Source: Furcasterigmium furcatum
Lineage: Eukaryota; Ascomycota; Sordariomycetes; Glomerellales; Plectosphaerellaceae
NCBI GenBank assembly: GCA_001599815.1
Contig: BCIA01000003.1
Location: 620,001 to 684,000, forward strand
Direction: 5' to 3'
DNA: 64,000 nucleotides
Positions 35,028 to 46,518 of this stretch are shown one piece after another; the first letter of the stretch is position 1, and every line of letters begins with the position of its first letter. The translations under genes and the position numbers were made by a program. A model generated the notes under the pieces. The model saw only the letters and a program-made list of their open reading frames with translations, did not search any database and was not told where the DNA came from.

Positions 35028-35747
35028 GGTTGCTGCGTGCGGCTTGCGATGGAAAGATCCAGTTGATGGAAGGGTGTCTGTTGAACGAGGTGAAAGATGG
35101 CACGAGTACACCAGCTTCGAGGGCGCACGAGAGCATGTTGATATATGTCGAGCCGGCAATGTCCAGACTCGCTCAGACTCACGGCCGATGGGCGACATCG
35201 ACAGCCCGCCACAGCAGGCGCATCAGGCCATGACCGGACATCGACTTTCGTCCTGAGGAGGATGAGCATCGGAGATAATTGCCTGGCAAACCCTTCATTC
35301 TGGGACTGCGGGGTCGTGTCGATGCGGGGAAGACTCCGGAGTACGGTACTAACCCAGGGGTCGGCAGTGCTGTGAGGCAAACTGTAGGTCGGTCAGGCGG
35401 GTCATGATTGGCCCCATTTCTCCGATTCACGGCCTACTTACGAGGACTCGTAGTGCTGACGAGTCAATCACAGCCAGCTGAAAGTACTCAGACCAGTACT
35501 CCGATCGGGAAGCCCGCGGACTTAGTTGCCCATTCGATCCATTCGAGTTCCTTGGTACTTACCTATGGTCACCCGACGATCTCAGCAGCTTCTTGACCCC
35601 CACTTGACTCGCACGCCCGACTGAGGTAGGTAGTAAACATATAGGATGGTGGGAGTACTCGGATATGAGGCCTAGGTCAGGCCATTCTGCTGCAGAAACA
35701 AATTCACTCGGCCGACAAACGCCGTTCACTTGATTTTGTCCGATACC
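35028..35747. other. Divergent spacer between monooxygenase and regulator
   Basis: Probably holds both promoters. Only short frames occur and I recognise no clear TATA box or repeat. Confidence 0.45.
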
Positions 35748-38700
35748 ATGGAAGCCGAGGTCCCATCGAACGAAGTCACGGCTGGCCGACTGCCCATCAC
35801 GGTTATGGCCAGGGCGCCTCCGAGGCCCCCAAAGAGGATCCGGAAGAGGAGACCTATCCACAGCTGTAGGGGTAAGTCACCCATCACGAGATTGACTACT
35901 CCGAGTCTACTCGAAGAAAAGCATCAGGCTAAGATAAGCATGCCTCCACCCAGAATGTCGTCGCCTCAAGATGAAATGTGACCGAAACAGTATGTTCATC
36001 TTGAGATTTCATTCTACTAAGTTGGACTTACACCAATAAATAGTGCCGTGCTCCAATTGTATACGCCGAAATAAGTCTGCTATTTGCCATGGGCCCCAGA
36101 CCCACGAAAAACCACGATCCCGTGCGGTGTCAGAGCATCCCAGTCCCGACTCATTCGACCCCGAGACGCCATCACATTGCACTGAGCCGCCGCCGACCTC
36201 CAAAGTTCAAGCACTCAGGCAGAGCCCCAATGATCTCCACGGTGTGCAGTCGCACACGCCAACTTCTGAACCGGGCCCGAAAGAGCTTGGCCCGTTGGCC
36301 CAGATCATCCAGATCGTCCGGCCAAACTCCGCCTCGGGAGTCTCTGAGCTCCATCGCCCTGCCCGGTCTCCAACTCGGGGCCAAGGCCCATTTGACGAAG
36401 AGAGCGAGATCAATGGCTCTCACGGGACGTTGATGTGTACGCAGGGCGGTCGGTCCAAATACCTTGGACCAACAGCCGGCAGTGAGTGGTTGAAAGACGT
36501 AAGTCCTCACAAACAGATGCATCGAGGGCTAAAGTCATGGCTGACGCCGGAAAACAAAAGTCGGAAACTCGAGAGACGTCAGCCACCCCACCAGCGACTC
36601 GTGCTCCGTCTCATGAGCCCGAGGTAGCCTCGGACCATTTTCAGGATCATCACACGAGCCCTCCCACGGTAGTGTGGGGGTTTCCCTTCGATTCTTCCAA
36701 AGCTCGCGTCAGCAGGAGAGAGCTACTGGCGAGACTCCCTTTAAAAGAAGAAGCGTGGATTCTTGTAGAGTCCTACTATCGTTATTGCGCTTGGCAGTAG
36801 GTAGCAGTATGACATGATTTTCGAGCAAACGAGGCTGACAAGGACTAGCCATGACGTCGTCCCGAAAGCTTCTTTAAGGGAGATATTTGATCGCGCGTAT
36901 GAGATCCGTGGGACGGACAAACTCCCCCCTTCCATGAACGTACAGGAGATTGCCCTGATCTACATGATCCTAGCACAGGGCACCTTGTATAACATTGAGA
37001 TGGCCTACAATGATCCCTCCGCCGAGCAGTGGCTTCGGCTGTCGCAACGGGCATTGACGAAAGGCGACTTTCTCTCCAAAAACACAGTTCCCGGCCTTCA
37101 GACTCTTGTAGGCCATCTGACTCCTTTTTTTCTTTCCCAAACTTACACAGACTAACCGCTCCGCAGCATCTGATGGCCCACCATTACTTGTGCGCACCTT
37201 GTTCGCGTGGTTCCCTGGTTTGGCTGCTGACGACAGAGCAACAGAGAATCGGATTCGGGCCATCGAGGTGACATTGCCTGGCCACTCTGGGGTCTAGTTA
37301 TGCGTCTCATGCAAGCGGTATGTACCACGTGTCTTATTCGGATTCTATCATGGTGAGGCTAACCACGACGCAAGATGGGGCTTCATCGCGATGGCTCTCG
37401 GTGGAACCTTCCTCAACACGTCATCGAGGAGAGACGGAGAGTGTTTTGGGAATGCAACGCGGCAGACGTCTTTCAAGCGCACTGCTTCTCGAGGCCGTAA
37501 GAGTCAAGGAACCGCCTCTGGCGAGAAGTGACTAACCAACATCGAACAGAAGTGCAGTGAATCCTGATCATTGCGATACCGAGTTTCCCACCGAGGTTTT
37601 TTCCGACGGTAAAACCTACACTCGTCTCAGATTCGAATTGTCTCAGCTTTCTTCAGAGTAGGTCTCCGGTACCCACTGGGAATCGGCACTGTTACTCACG
37701 ACGGCAACCAGGATTCTCAATGAGGCAATGAGAGTGCGACGGCCGCGTTACTCTACCACCCGCTACACTGCTGTGATAGATCTCGACTTGGTCCTGTGAG
37801 CTGTCCCCTAGATCTACAGGACAACAGAGTCGTTCTGACACATGATAGTTGCGGTTTTGAGCACGACCTTCCATTCTCGGTTCGGTGCCGAGCTGCCTTT
37901 TTGTCCATGCCGTCACGTTACCCCAACCGCGAAAAAGCCATCAACGCCTCTCCCGAGCCCTCCAGGACCTCCATGGCGGCTTCTTTTCAGGTAAGTTCTC
38001 CTTTTAGCCCCATGCACACTTTGATCCTCATGGAAAATAGCAAACAAATCTTTCGATCAACATCTCGGAGACTTTCATCAATCTGCATCGCCCATACTAC
38101 GCCAAAGCCTTATATGAGAATTTCGACGACCCCGTCAAGTCGACATATGCTTCATCCTACCTCACGGTGATAGAGAGATGCTCGGTAAGATTTGAATCAC
38201 GGTTGATGATCAAACTAGCTCACATGAGAACAGATGATTATAGCAGTGGTTGCGGACGTCCACGCTCGCTTCCCGGCAGTAAGCATCCGGCAATGGAACC
38301 TATGGGTAGGTCACAACCCAGCTCTCACCCTCGCAATATTCTGAATACGTGGAAGACCTGACTTGCTCGTCGCCATAGTTTCATGTTTTCAACTCCGCCC
38401 TTTGCCTCGGAACACTTGTGTTCCGAAATCCCCGCAATCCTCTCGGCCCATACATCATCACGCAATTGGATGCTTCAGTTTCCATGTTCACTTCGTTGAC
38501 ACAGCAAGGTGCCAACACTCCGAGGTATCGTCGTAATCTTCAAACTCTGCTACAGCTTCGGAATATGGCTTCGTCCAAGATTTCCGCCGCGTCGACCAAC
38601 AACGCTTCTCAAAAGCACAAAGAGGACGCAGTGCAAGGCGACAGCTACGGGGAGGAGTTGGAGCTTATCGGCTGGCGCACACGACTCGTTGAGCGAGCCG

Positions 38701-39066
38701 GCCAGGACTGTCGAACCATCAGAACAATCAGCGCGACAACAAGTCCAAACGGCAGTAGTCCAGACGTGCCAAATCAGCACGCAGAGCCGACGCCATTGGG
38801 ACTGCCGGACTTCACCTTCCCTCTCAGTAACTCTGAGTCAACACTTCCGGGTGACCTTGTAAGTTGACTCAATTTCTACTTTGTCTGTGCGAATCGCTGA
38901 TCTGAACAAGTTACACAACTTCTGGGACCCGCTTCTGCCAGAGGACATGCTGGCAAACATCTTTGAAGTTCCCGGAGCGCATCCATCCACACATCCCATC
39001 CTCACGAATGTAAATCAAACCCAGAAATGTGTTCAGATTACTGCTGGTCAAGGACTTCCGAATTGA
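35748..39066 (+). CDS. Zn2Cys6 fungal transcription factor, 15 exons
   Basis: The raw sequence looks broken by stops, but 15 exons join in one frame to 837 aa: 35748-35871, 35954-35989, 36044-36498, 36561-36796, 36849-37107, 37167-37189, 37245-37317, 37375-37496, 37550-37657, 37712-37795, 37849-37990, 38041-38184, 38234-38305, 38379-38858, 38911-39066. The zinc cluster has Cys40, 43, 50, 56, 59 and 68 and spans three exons. GGRSKYLGPTAGSEWLKD and the middle homology region (YYRYCAW, MGLHRDGSRWNLP, RRRVFWECNAADVFQAHCF) follow, then SLTQQGANTPRYRRNL. It should be a nuclear regulator. Two exons are tiny (36 and 23 nt). GC is visibly lower than in the housekeeping block. The last exon and its stop are the least certain. 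Confidence 0.82.
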
Positions 39067-39131
39067 GATCAACTTCGAGGCAGGAACAGCGCAATGTACG
39101 TTACTTCGAAGAGGTTAATTAAAAGCCATGT

Positions 39132-40926
39132 TCAATGAGGATACGACCATTCCTCTTGTAATTTAAGGACCAGTTTTCCCGTTGGCCATCCAGATCGTTT
39201 GGGAAATTGTCTAAGGAAGTCCAATACAGCACGTCGATGTGAGTCCTTTTTGAGGAATGCGCCATCTGTAGGAATTTGTTGGTGGTTAGGCCTACGTTGC
39301 AAGGCATGAGACGCTGTAGACTTACACGCATGAAGGATGTGATGTGCAGTGAGGCTGGCATTAATGACCTTGGGATTGCTTATGGCCAAAGCACAGGTCA
39401 TGATCAGGTTTTGTTGGATCGAGTCCTGAGGATATGTGAGACGCCAAACGGGATGAGTTGTCTCGTCGGTGATATCCATACATCGATCTTAACCCTATCA
39501 AGCAGGGCTTCCTTTCCTGGGACCCAGTTTCGTGGCTCGTAGATAGTTAACAGCAGCAGTGCGAAGAAGAAGTGCTGGTATGCAATCACTGGCTGGCAGT
39601 TAGCGCTACTATATCTCATGTTATGAAATTCCGGGCAGTCTTACCTTGAACCGGCATCGGTAGCCAGAGATTTGGTAGGCCGTCTGTGGCCTCTTTGGCG
39701 AGACATTCCGATGCGTTCGGCTTGAGAGGCCACGTGATCGACTCGTACCAATCCATGATTTCGTTGCGTAGCTGGTTCCAACTGTCAAAGCTCAAGCGTC
39801 CCTGTGCGTCATGCGACGGAGAAAGAGCGCGGCAGCACAAGAGAATGATGCGATTAGTAAGGGACTCTGGGGAGGAGTCCTGGGAGGAAAGCGAGCGACT
39901 GAAGTAGTCTAGGTCCATGCGGAAAGGTTGGGACTTGGTAATGAAGAGATAAAGTTGTTGTCTGAGTACGATCCAGCTCGCGGCCTCACCAAGCCCACCA
40001 CGGCCGGCGAAGCTCGACGCCGAGTTCAGCATTCGTGTGCTGCCCAATAAATGGGTGCCCGCATCCCCGTCTTCGGAAGGTTTCGTTAGCATGGGCCATT
40101 TTCAGATTTATGACAACGCGGGGAAGATGGCAATATTTACCAGTCGTTTCCTCGTACAGCCTTAACAAGACGATGGCGGCAAGCACGGTCTCGTCAAGAG
40201 ATTCCACCGGTCCGTCCAGGATAGGAATCAGAAGCTGCAAGGCTTGACTGGAATACTTGTCGCTCCACACATCCTCTTGTCCGTTGAGTAGTAGCCAGTC
40301 GCGGGACGAGAAGGACAGCATGGCGAACGTCAGCAGTGGGTTTCGGAGAGCCAATTTAGGCACCTCGGTCCCAAACCTGTGAAGAGGGTCACAAATATCG
40401 ATCTTGACAGGAGCCATGATTAGCACAGAGGACACCTTTTCTTCACTTTTACGCGGCTTCTCTCACCAAGGGCGCCAACTTCTGGACGAAGTGAACGATG
40501 AAGACGGCTTCTCTGCGCTCGTCAAACGAACAGTAAAAGTTAGATCCTGGCGCCGGCAGGTAGTCGGAGCGCAACATGCTGCCTTGTGTCAGAATCGACA
40601 ACATCGGGGCATCGTTGCCGAAATTCGCACCTGCTGTCCACAGTTGTTGGTTGAAGAGTAGCTCCTGCGCTTCCCCATTTGCTCAGAATATTGGAATCGG
40701 ATGAGGCAAAAGATGCTCCCCGTCGACCTCTGTTTGATCTTGGCGACTGGTCGCTCACCATGGAATGAACTGATGACATAATTTCCGTGTGTAGACATGT
40801 ATCCGTGATGCAGTCAGAACCGAAAGCCAACAGAGGATGATCGGACAAGACCGGGGGCGATGCGACGAGGCCGAGATGAGGTAGAGAATGGGGGCTACCG
40901 GGCCGGGAATGATCCGCGGCGTTCAT
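39132..40926 (-). CDS. Fungal transcription-factor-domain protein without zinc cluster
   Basis: Seven exons (40926-40759, 40664-40467, 40402-40141, 40070-39645, 39588-39482, 39425-39326, 39265-39132) give 464 aa in one frame. It has the layout of the fungal-specific transcription factor family PF11951: IDICDPLHRFGTEVPKLALRNPLL, DETVLAAIVLLRLYEET, GEAASWIVLRQQLYLF, FALLLLTIYEP and a terminal SGWPTGKLVLKLQEEW. No CX2CX6C cluster occurs at the N-terminus or in 230 bp upstream, so it either regulates through partners or has lost its DNA-binding domain. It is divergent from the zinc-cluster regulator at 41.2 kb and converges with the 35.7 kb regulator (65-bp gap). Confidence 0.78.
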
Positions 40927-41162
40927 GCCATCATGCGGAGCCGTCCTGCGGGGTTATGCTGGGGCCGGTGCTTTCCTCCGCGCGCGTGGGGTAATTATGG
41001 GGTGATGGTACGGAAGAAATTGCCTCCCCAGACCGACAGAGTATAATTAAGGGAAACCCTCCAACTTCTCCCTTCCCCCTTCAAGTTCCCTGGCGGCGTG
41101 CGTTGACCGTCGATCCACATTGCGAACAACACACGTGCGATCCGTCACCCGCGCTGCCGTCG
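40927..41162. promoter_or_regulatory. 236-bp bidirectional promoter between two regulators
   Basis: Divergent start codons at 40926 and 41163. CGGAGCCG at 40936-40943 is an inverted pair of CGG half-sites of the kind bound by Zn2Cys6 dimers, and TATAATTAA at 41042-41049 lies about midway, 114-116 bp from either start. Auto- or cross-regulation is plausible but inferred. Confidence 0.5.
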
Positions 41163-43316
41163 ATGCCTGGAGCAGGGACGAGGCAGATAGGCTGCGAGGT
41201 AGGTATTTCCGAATCGGGCAGAGCAAAGGAGGTCGTCTACTGACTTTGACACAGAACTGTCGGGTGAGGTGGGTGGAACCCAAGAGAAAGAGACTCGCTG
41301 CATGCAACCCAAGCTGACTTCCTGATGATCCTTGTTCAGGCATGCCAAATGTGAGACTGATAGCTGCTCGGGTGTTTTTTACTTTGGTCGCGTGCTCATC
41401 ACTGACACCGCATACCTAGGTGAGGGTGGTTTTCCCTGCAAGCGATGCAACCACAGAGGCCTAGATTGCCAGAAGAGCACTCGCAATCGTTTCCGCCGTG
41501 CTAACATTCTGGGGTGAGTGGCCGCCGATTATGCATAGCCATATGCCCGGCCAAAAATGGTCATTGACAAGCCCGTCCAGCTCATCCTTCGAGTTCTCCC
41601 CAGACCAAGTATGGTGCGGTACCTCGAGCAGGACTCTCGACTTCGTCGACCAGACCCTTGAGATATCCAGATGCTATGAAGACTCGGATCAATCGGCAAA
41701 TGAATCCGAGCCTTCACCGACGTCAGAAGAATCGCGACCTCTCCAGCAGCGCCAGCTCCCTGTTGCTGCTGGTGGAAGTGGCGAAGCTGTTGACTTGGAT
41801 GCTCGTCTCGACGGTTCATCGAAGAACCACACACCTCCCAAATCAAACTCTGATATTGAGTCATCTACACCAGCCCATGATCCGGTTTTCTCGGACGACG
41901 ATGGCTCAACCCCCCTCGACACTAATATACCACCCGGACTCCCAATTCTGCCATTTGATATTGATCACATACCCATCAATCATGGCTCCATAGACGTGGT
42001 GAGCGACATACGCAAGACGCTGGAGTTCTTTGTCGACTCGATTGGGCCCTCCATCGACCCCAGCGATCAATACACAGCTCTGGCCATCGAGATTGCTGAA
42101 AGGGCACCGACCCATCCTCAGCTGCTCCTGTATATCACCCATCTGCAGGAGATCCGATTCCGGTCTACTTCTCCCACATCTGAAACTAGCCCAGTTGTGA
42201 ATGCATTCGAGTTCGGTACGGTGAATGCACTCTTGTCCGCATTTTTCGTTCGACTCGTCGACAATCTCCAGGGTGAGCGGCAGCATTGTGCCCCGTCTAC
42301 CCTTTCCATCCCATCTGCACCTCTCCCCACGAACTTAATGCTGACCCAAAGTAGGAGTAGGCACAGGCTCATCCATTGTTCAAGTTGAAACAATACGATA
42401 TACGCTTAACAACCTGGACATGCTTTCCGAAGAGGATTGCAGATTCGCCCACCAAGTCATGTGGGCTTGTCTTCGGCAAGAGCTTTTCATAGCCATCACA
42501 AATCACGATGCAGCATATGTAGGGTTCGACGAAGCCAAATTACTAAGCCTGCAGAGCGTATCAGAAGATGAACTGTGGACACATCAAATCTTGCTTCTGC
42601 TGGTCAAGGCCGTAAAGTACTCTCTGGGATACAGCAGGAGCCCCACGACCTATGACCAACTGGTCAATGACCTGGCCATTTGGGCAAGCGCCAAACCTGC
42701 GTGGTTCACGCCAGTCTTCTTTCAATCTGTCGGGAACGGACAACATCTTCCTGAAGTCATGTTTCTGGATGACTACGCGGCAGCAGCAGCTCAGTATTAT
42801 CACATCATCAGGATTCTGCTGGTGACGCATGACCCTCGGATGCCGAGACTTGGATCTGCGAGGAGAGACGCTGCAAAATGGAGAGATGTAAGTTGAATCA
42901 TATTGTTCGGGTCATACTAGCTCAGACTGACAATATGTGTAGGAACAGGTAAAAAGCGACGTGAATTTCGTCTGCGCGGTTGCCGTGTCACGGGGTTCCA
43001 TCAATCCCACACACCTGTAAGTCTCATTCCATGCCTCCACACTGTCTACCTCTCAGAGACAGCAGTGCTCATGTTGACGTCTCAGGACTGCTTGCATGGC
43101 TATTGCACTTGCAGGCGATTACTTTCACGACTCGCGCGAGAGAGCGTTGCTCTTGGACATATTGGTCAAGACACAATACCGATACGGATGGTCTACGTTA
43201 GCAATGTAAGTTCCAGTCTACAGCCGTCAGTGGGGTTGATCTGAGGAAATTCGTCGCTTATTCATTACAGTCAGGACTATCTAAGGGACAGTTGGGAAAT
43301 ATCAAATGGTCGTTAA
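41163..43316 (+). CDS. Zn2Cys6 fungal transcription factor with micro-exons
   Basis: Nine exons (41163-41198, 41255-41268, 41340-41350, 41420-41513, 41572-42272, 42352-42887, 42943-43016, 43086-43205, 43271-43316) give 543 aa. The zinc cluster has Cys11, 14, 21, 27, 30 and 37 (CENCRVRHAKCEGGFPC and so on) and is spread over four exons, two of them only 14 and 11 nt. The acceptor of exon 5 could instead be at 41580, shortening the protein by three residues. The rest is a PF11951-type domain (QVMWACLRQELFIAI, AAAAQYYHIIRILLV, CMAIALAGDYF, YGWSTLAIQDYLRDSW). The stop codon is 7 bp from that of the reductase gene on the other strand, so the transcripts must overlap at their 3' ends. Confidence 0.85.
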
Positions 43317-43323
43317 TCGTCCG

Positions 43324-45500
43324 TTAACCCCACACATCCTCCTGCCACTTGTTCATCTTCTTCATCTTCTTGATCCATGCATCACCATCACCACCCTTGA
43401 CGATCGCGGAAACCACACCCCCAATCTCCTTAGCCATGGTCGTCTTTCCACAAATGTAGAATGTGGCGTCCTCGTCGATCAAACGCAACACGTCGTCCGA
43501 GAGCTCGTGGATCTTGTCCTGCACGTAAGCCTTGGGTACTCCCTCGGCCCGCGAGAAGGCCGGTATCAGGCGCAACTTTCCGTTGAGCGATCGCTCCAGC
43601 TCCTCCAGCTCTTGACGGTAGATGAAGTCCTCGCCGGGACTCCGGCAGCCGAAGAAAAGGACCATCTCGCCGAGCTCCTTGCCCATCGACATCATACGCG
43701 CACGCTCCGTAATGAAGGCGCGGAACGGTGCGATGCCGGTGCCGGCTGCAGCCATGATCAAGGGAGTCTTGGCAAGCATGGGGAGCTTGAAGGTAGTTCG
43801 ACGGATGTGCGCGAACAGCTTGCCTCCATCAAGAGATCCTGCAGGGCCAGACAGGTTGAATTTCAGGTTCGCTTTGTGGGATCCTTGAAGCGCACCCTGT
43901 CCCAGCGATTCGGAGAGAGCCAGCAGATAGTTGGTGATGACGCCGGGAATCGACTCGTCAGGGGCTCCGACCAACGGCGTGTCTGAGACGAGAGCTGTGA
44001 TGGATGCGGTCCGCGGTGACACAACGCTTGATGAGCTGATTGAGTAGTATCGCACATGGGAGCGAGGAATGTTTTCGACAATAAACTCCAAGGGCAGCTT
44101 CGACCAGGTGACATCGACACCGCCGGTGGCCAGAAATAAGAGCTTTGAGAACGTGACGTGCGACTTCTCTTGGAACTGCGCAAATGCGTCCTGGTCGCGG
44201 CTGATTTCCGTCAGAAACCTCTTCGCCTCAGGCGTAGGAGCGAACTCGGCCAAGGCTCTCACTGTCTCCCTGGGTACCGGAGCACATAGTTCCAAGTAGT
44301 ATCGGAAAAGCGCCTGGAGAGTCGTCGGTGTGGGCAGCCAGATCTTCGTGGAGGGATCGATCGAGGCGATGCTCAACGGCATCTCTGCAGATTCCTCCCT
44401 CCCTAGACTGTGAAGCAATCGCGTAACCTCCTGGTCCGGGTTGATGAGAGAAATTGCTAAGTGATCTCCGGTCTTGTAGACAAGCTCGGGATGCGGTGCA
44501 ATGTCGAGGTCCATGTGGACACAGTTCCGGGTGCCTGACTGGAAGAGTTGGCGGCAGGCCTTGATTGGCACTGGCCTTATCGGCGTCTCTTGTGCTTTTC
44601 CGTTTGATGTGTGAGGGAGGGGCTCTCCGTTGTAGATGTCGATGAGATCCAGCGATTCGTCAAAAGTCACGGTTAGCGATGGCTCGTACCCGACCTCGCG
44701 CCTTGTCAAGTTGAGCGTCTTTTCAAGGCAAACGAGAAGTCCGTCCTTCCACTTGGTGAAATCCTCCAGGGTGGTGCCGTGAGCATCATCCGCAAAGCCG
44801 GTCTCCAGCAGTCGCTTGGCTTCAAAGTTGTCCAGAGCGGCGGTCACCCGCTTGGCCACTTCGTTGTAGTACCTGTAATTGCTGTTGCCCAGGCCGAAGG
44901 CCGCGTAACGCAGCGAACGCAAGGACCTTTTGTTGAGTTTAGTCGCCCAATCCCAGAACTGGGCGGCGTTGTCGCTCGGGTCACCTTCTCCGTAGGTCGA
45001 TATGAGTAAGATGGCCAAGCGGCTCTGAGGGATCTGCGCAATAGACTCGGGATCGAAATCCGACAAGTCAGCGACGAGACAGCTCAGGCCAAAAAGCTGA
45101 TGAAGCTCGCGGGCCAAACGTCCTGCCAGACCCTCTGACGTGCCAGACTGAGAGCCCCAGAAGATGACAATTTCCTTGTCCTGCGTGCATTGATTAGCGA
45201 GAGCGGTGTTTTAGGGCGGGACTAGCAATAGCTCACGAGCTCTTCTAAGCGCTGCGCGATGTTTCTTGTCGTCTGCCCAGCTCTTCCTGCGCCGTCGCCG
45301 CTCTGCGGCTTCTCGTAATAGATGTATTCATACGGGTCGGGTCTGTCCCAAGTCCACTTCGGGAACAGATAAGCGACGCCCAGTGACGCGAGAGCAGCCG
45401 CGGCGGCCGCGTCCAGGGCATGCGCAGGAGTGAGCCGCTCCAGTAGAGGTCCCAATTGGCCGTCTGCTGAGAGAACTTCGTTAAGGATGGTGAAAGCCAT
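43324..45500 (-). CDS. NADPH-cytochrome P450 reductase
   Basis: Two exons (45500-45237, 45180-43324) give 706 aa, the usual length. A membrane helix lies at about residues 26-46 in an Ala-rich N-terminus. Then come the FMN flavodoxin domain (FWGSQSGTSEG, LISTYGEGDPSDNA, GLGNSNY), the FAD domain with RYYSISSSS, the NADPH-binding GTGIAPFRAF and FFGCRSPGEDF, and the C-terminal DVWG whose Trp stacks on the flavin. It transfers electrons from NADPH to P450s at the ER. A second, pathway-specific reductase beside a P450 is seen in some fungal clusters, and the intact P450 1 kb downstream on the same strand is the likely partner. The start is MAFTILNEV. Confidence 0.95.
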
Positions 45501-46518
45501 ACTGGAGGATGGAGATGGAGATGGGCGACAAGAGTTGCTTCTGTTCAAGGGGCTGCAACCTACGTTCTTAAAGCATCTCATCACCAGCGCCTCAGAATGT
45601 ATCTTCACGTGGTTGCACTCATCCCTCGAACATGGTCAGGAACTTAGTAGCAGGTGATCTGCAGCCTTGACCTGAAGCGGAGCTGCGGCGACGTCCGGTG
45701 GCAGGTTGGGACAAAGTTACGGCGAAGAATACCCATTCAGCAAGCTGCGGCCTATCCAGAGCGGCAAAGGTGGTATAGACGGCAACTTCGTCCGGTGTCC
45801 CAGGGTGAATCGAGTGGGTGTGCACCAGCACCTGGGGAGCGGCGAAAGTTGCCTTTTCAGGCCGAGGAGGCAATCCGCGAATCGACGCCACCAAAATGGT
45901 CTGCGGAGGACCCCACGGCCCAGGACTGGCCCCCGTGGGGAATTGTCTAATCTGGGGCCAGTTTCAGCCTTCCAGAAGCATGATCTACAATGGCGTGGTA
46001 ATCCCAAAATCAGAGTGTCTACCGGCATCGAGATTTGCCACCCGGCGAGACCGCCCCAGGCGCACCCCAGGCTCGTCTCAAGGCATAAGCGAAAGTAATG
46101 ACGGTCAGATGACCTTGCCACTATTGTGAGAACGACCCTCGTTGAGTATCGCAAGGAAACCTTCCAAGTAGAACTGCCTGCATGCCATATGGCCGATAAT
46201 CATGGACCCAAGTCATGATGGGCGGTGGATGAGTAGCATTGCAGACGGAAGAATGAATGGCCATGGAGGGAGATGATCAAACTTCTGATCGTAGAAGACC
46301 GTGATTGTGATCTCCTATAGGTACGATCAACTTTGATGAAGCATGCGGACAACCAAACATTAAGTGATGAGATTCTTGGATCGTTCAAGGAATCTTTCGA
46401 TGGCTGGCTCTGAGATGCAACATTGCTTCAACATTCTAGATACACAATCAATCTAACGCGGTCCAATTCCATCTGTGCCGGTGTCTTGCGCCACTAAAAA
46501 CTATCACACTGATGGAAA
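45501..46518. other. Intergenic between reductase and P450
   Basis: Promoter of the reductase and 3' region of the P450 (both leftward). Frames at 45619-46154 show no family resemblance. I see no repeat or RNA gene. Confidence 0.45.

Noticed and set aside
35748..39066. Interpretation of the 36-39 kb region as a pseudogene because of many stops
   Set aside because: Every stop falls in an intron with a usable donor and acceptor, and the joined protein keeps all family motifs.
40936..41049. The CGGAGCCG and TATA-like boxes as proven operator and promoter
   Set aside because: Such short strings are frequent by chance; kept only as a candidate promoter feature.
41514..41538. A 25-nt intron ending at the TAG at 41538 in the zinc-cluster regulator
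   Set aside because: In frame, but far below the workable minimum for fungal introns. Acceptors at 41571 or 41580 are also in frame and give normal sizes.
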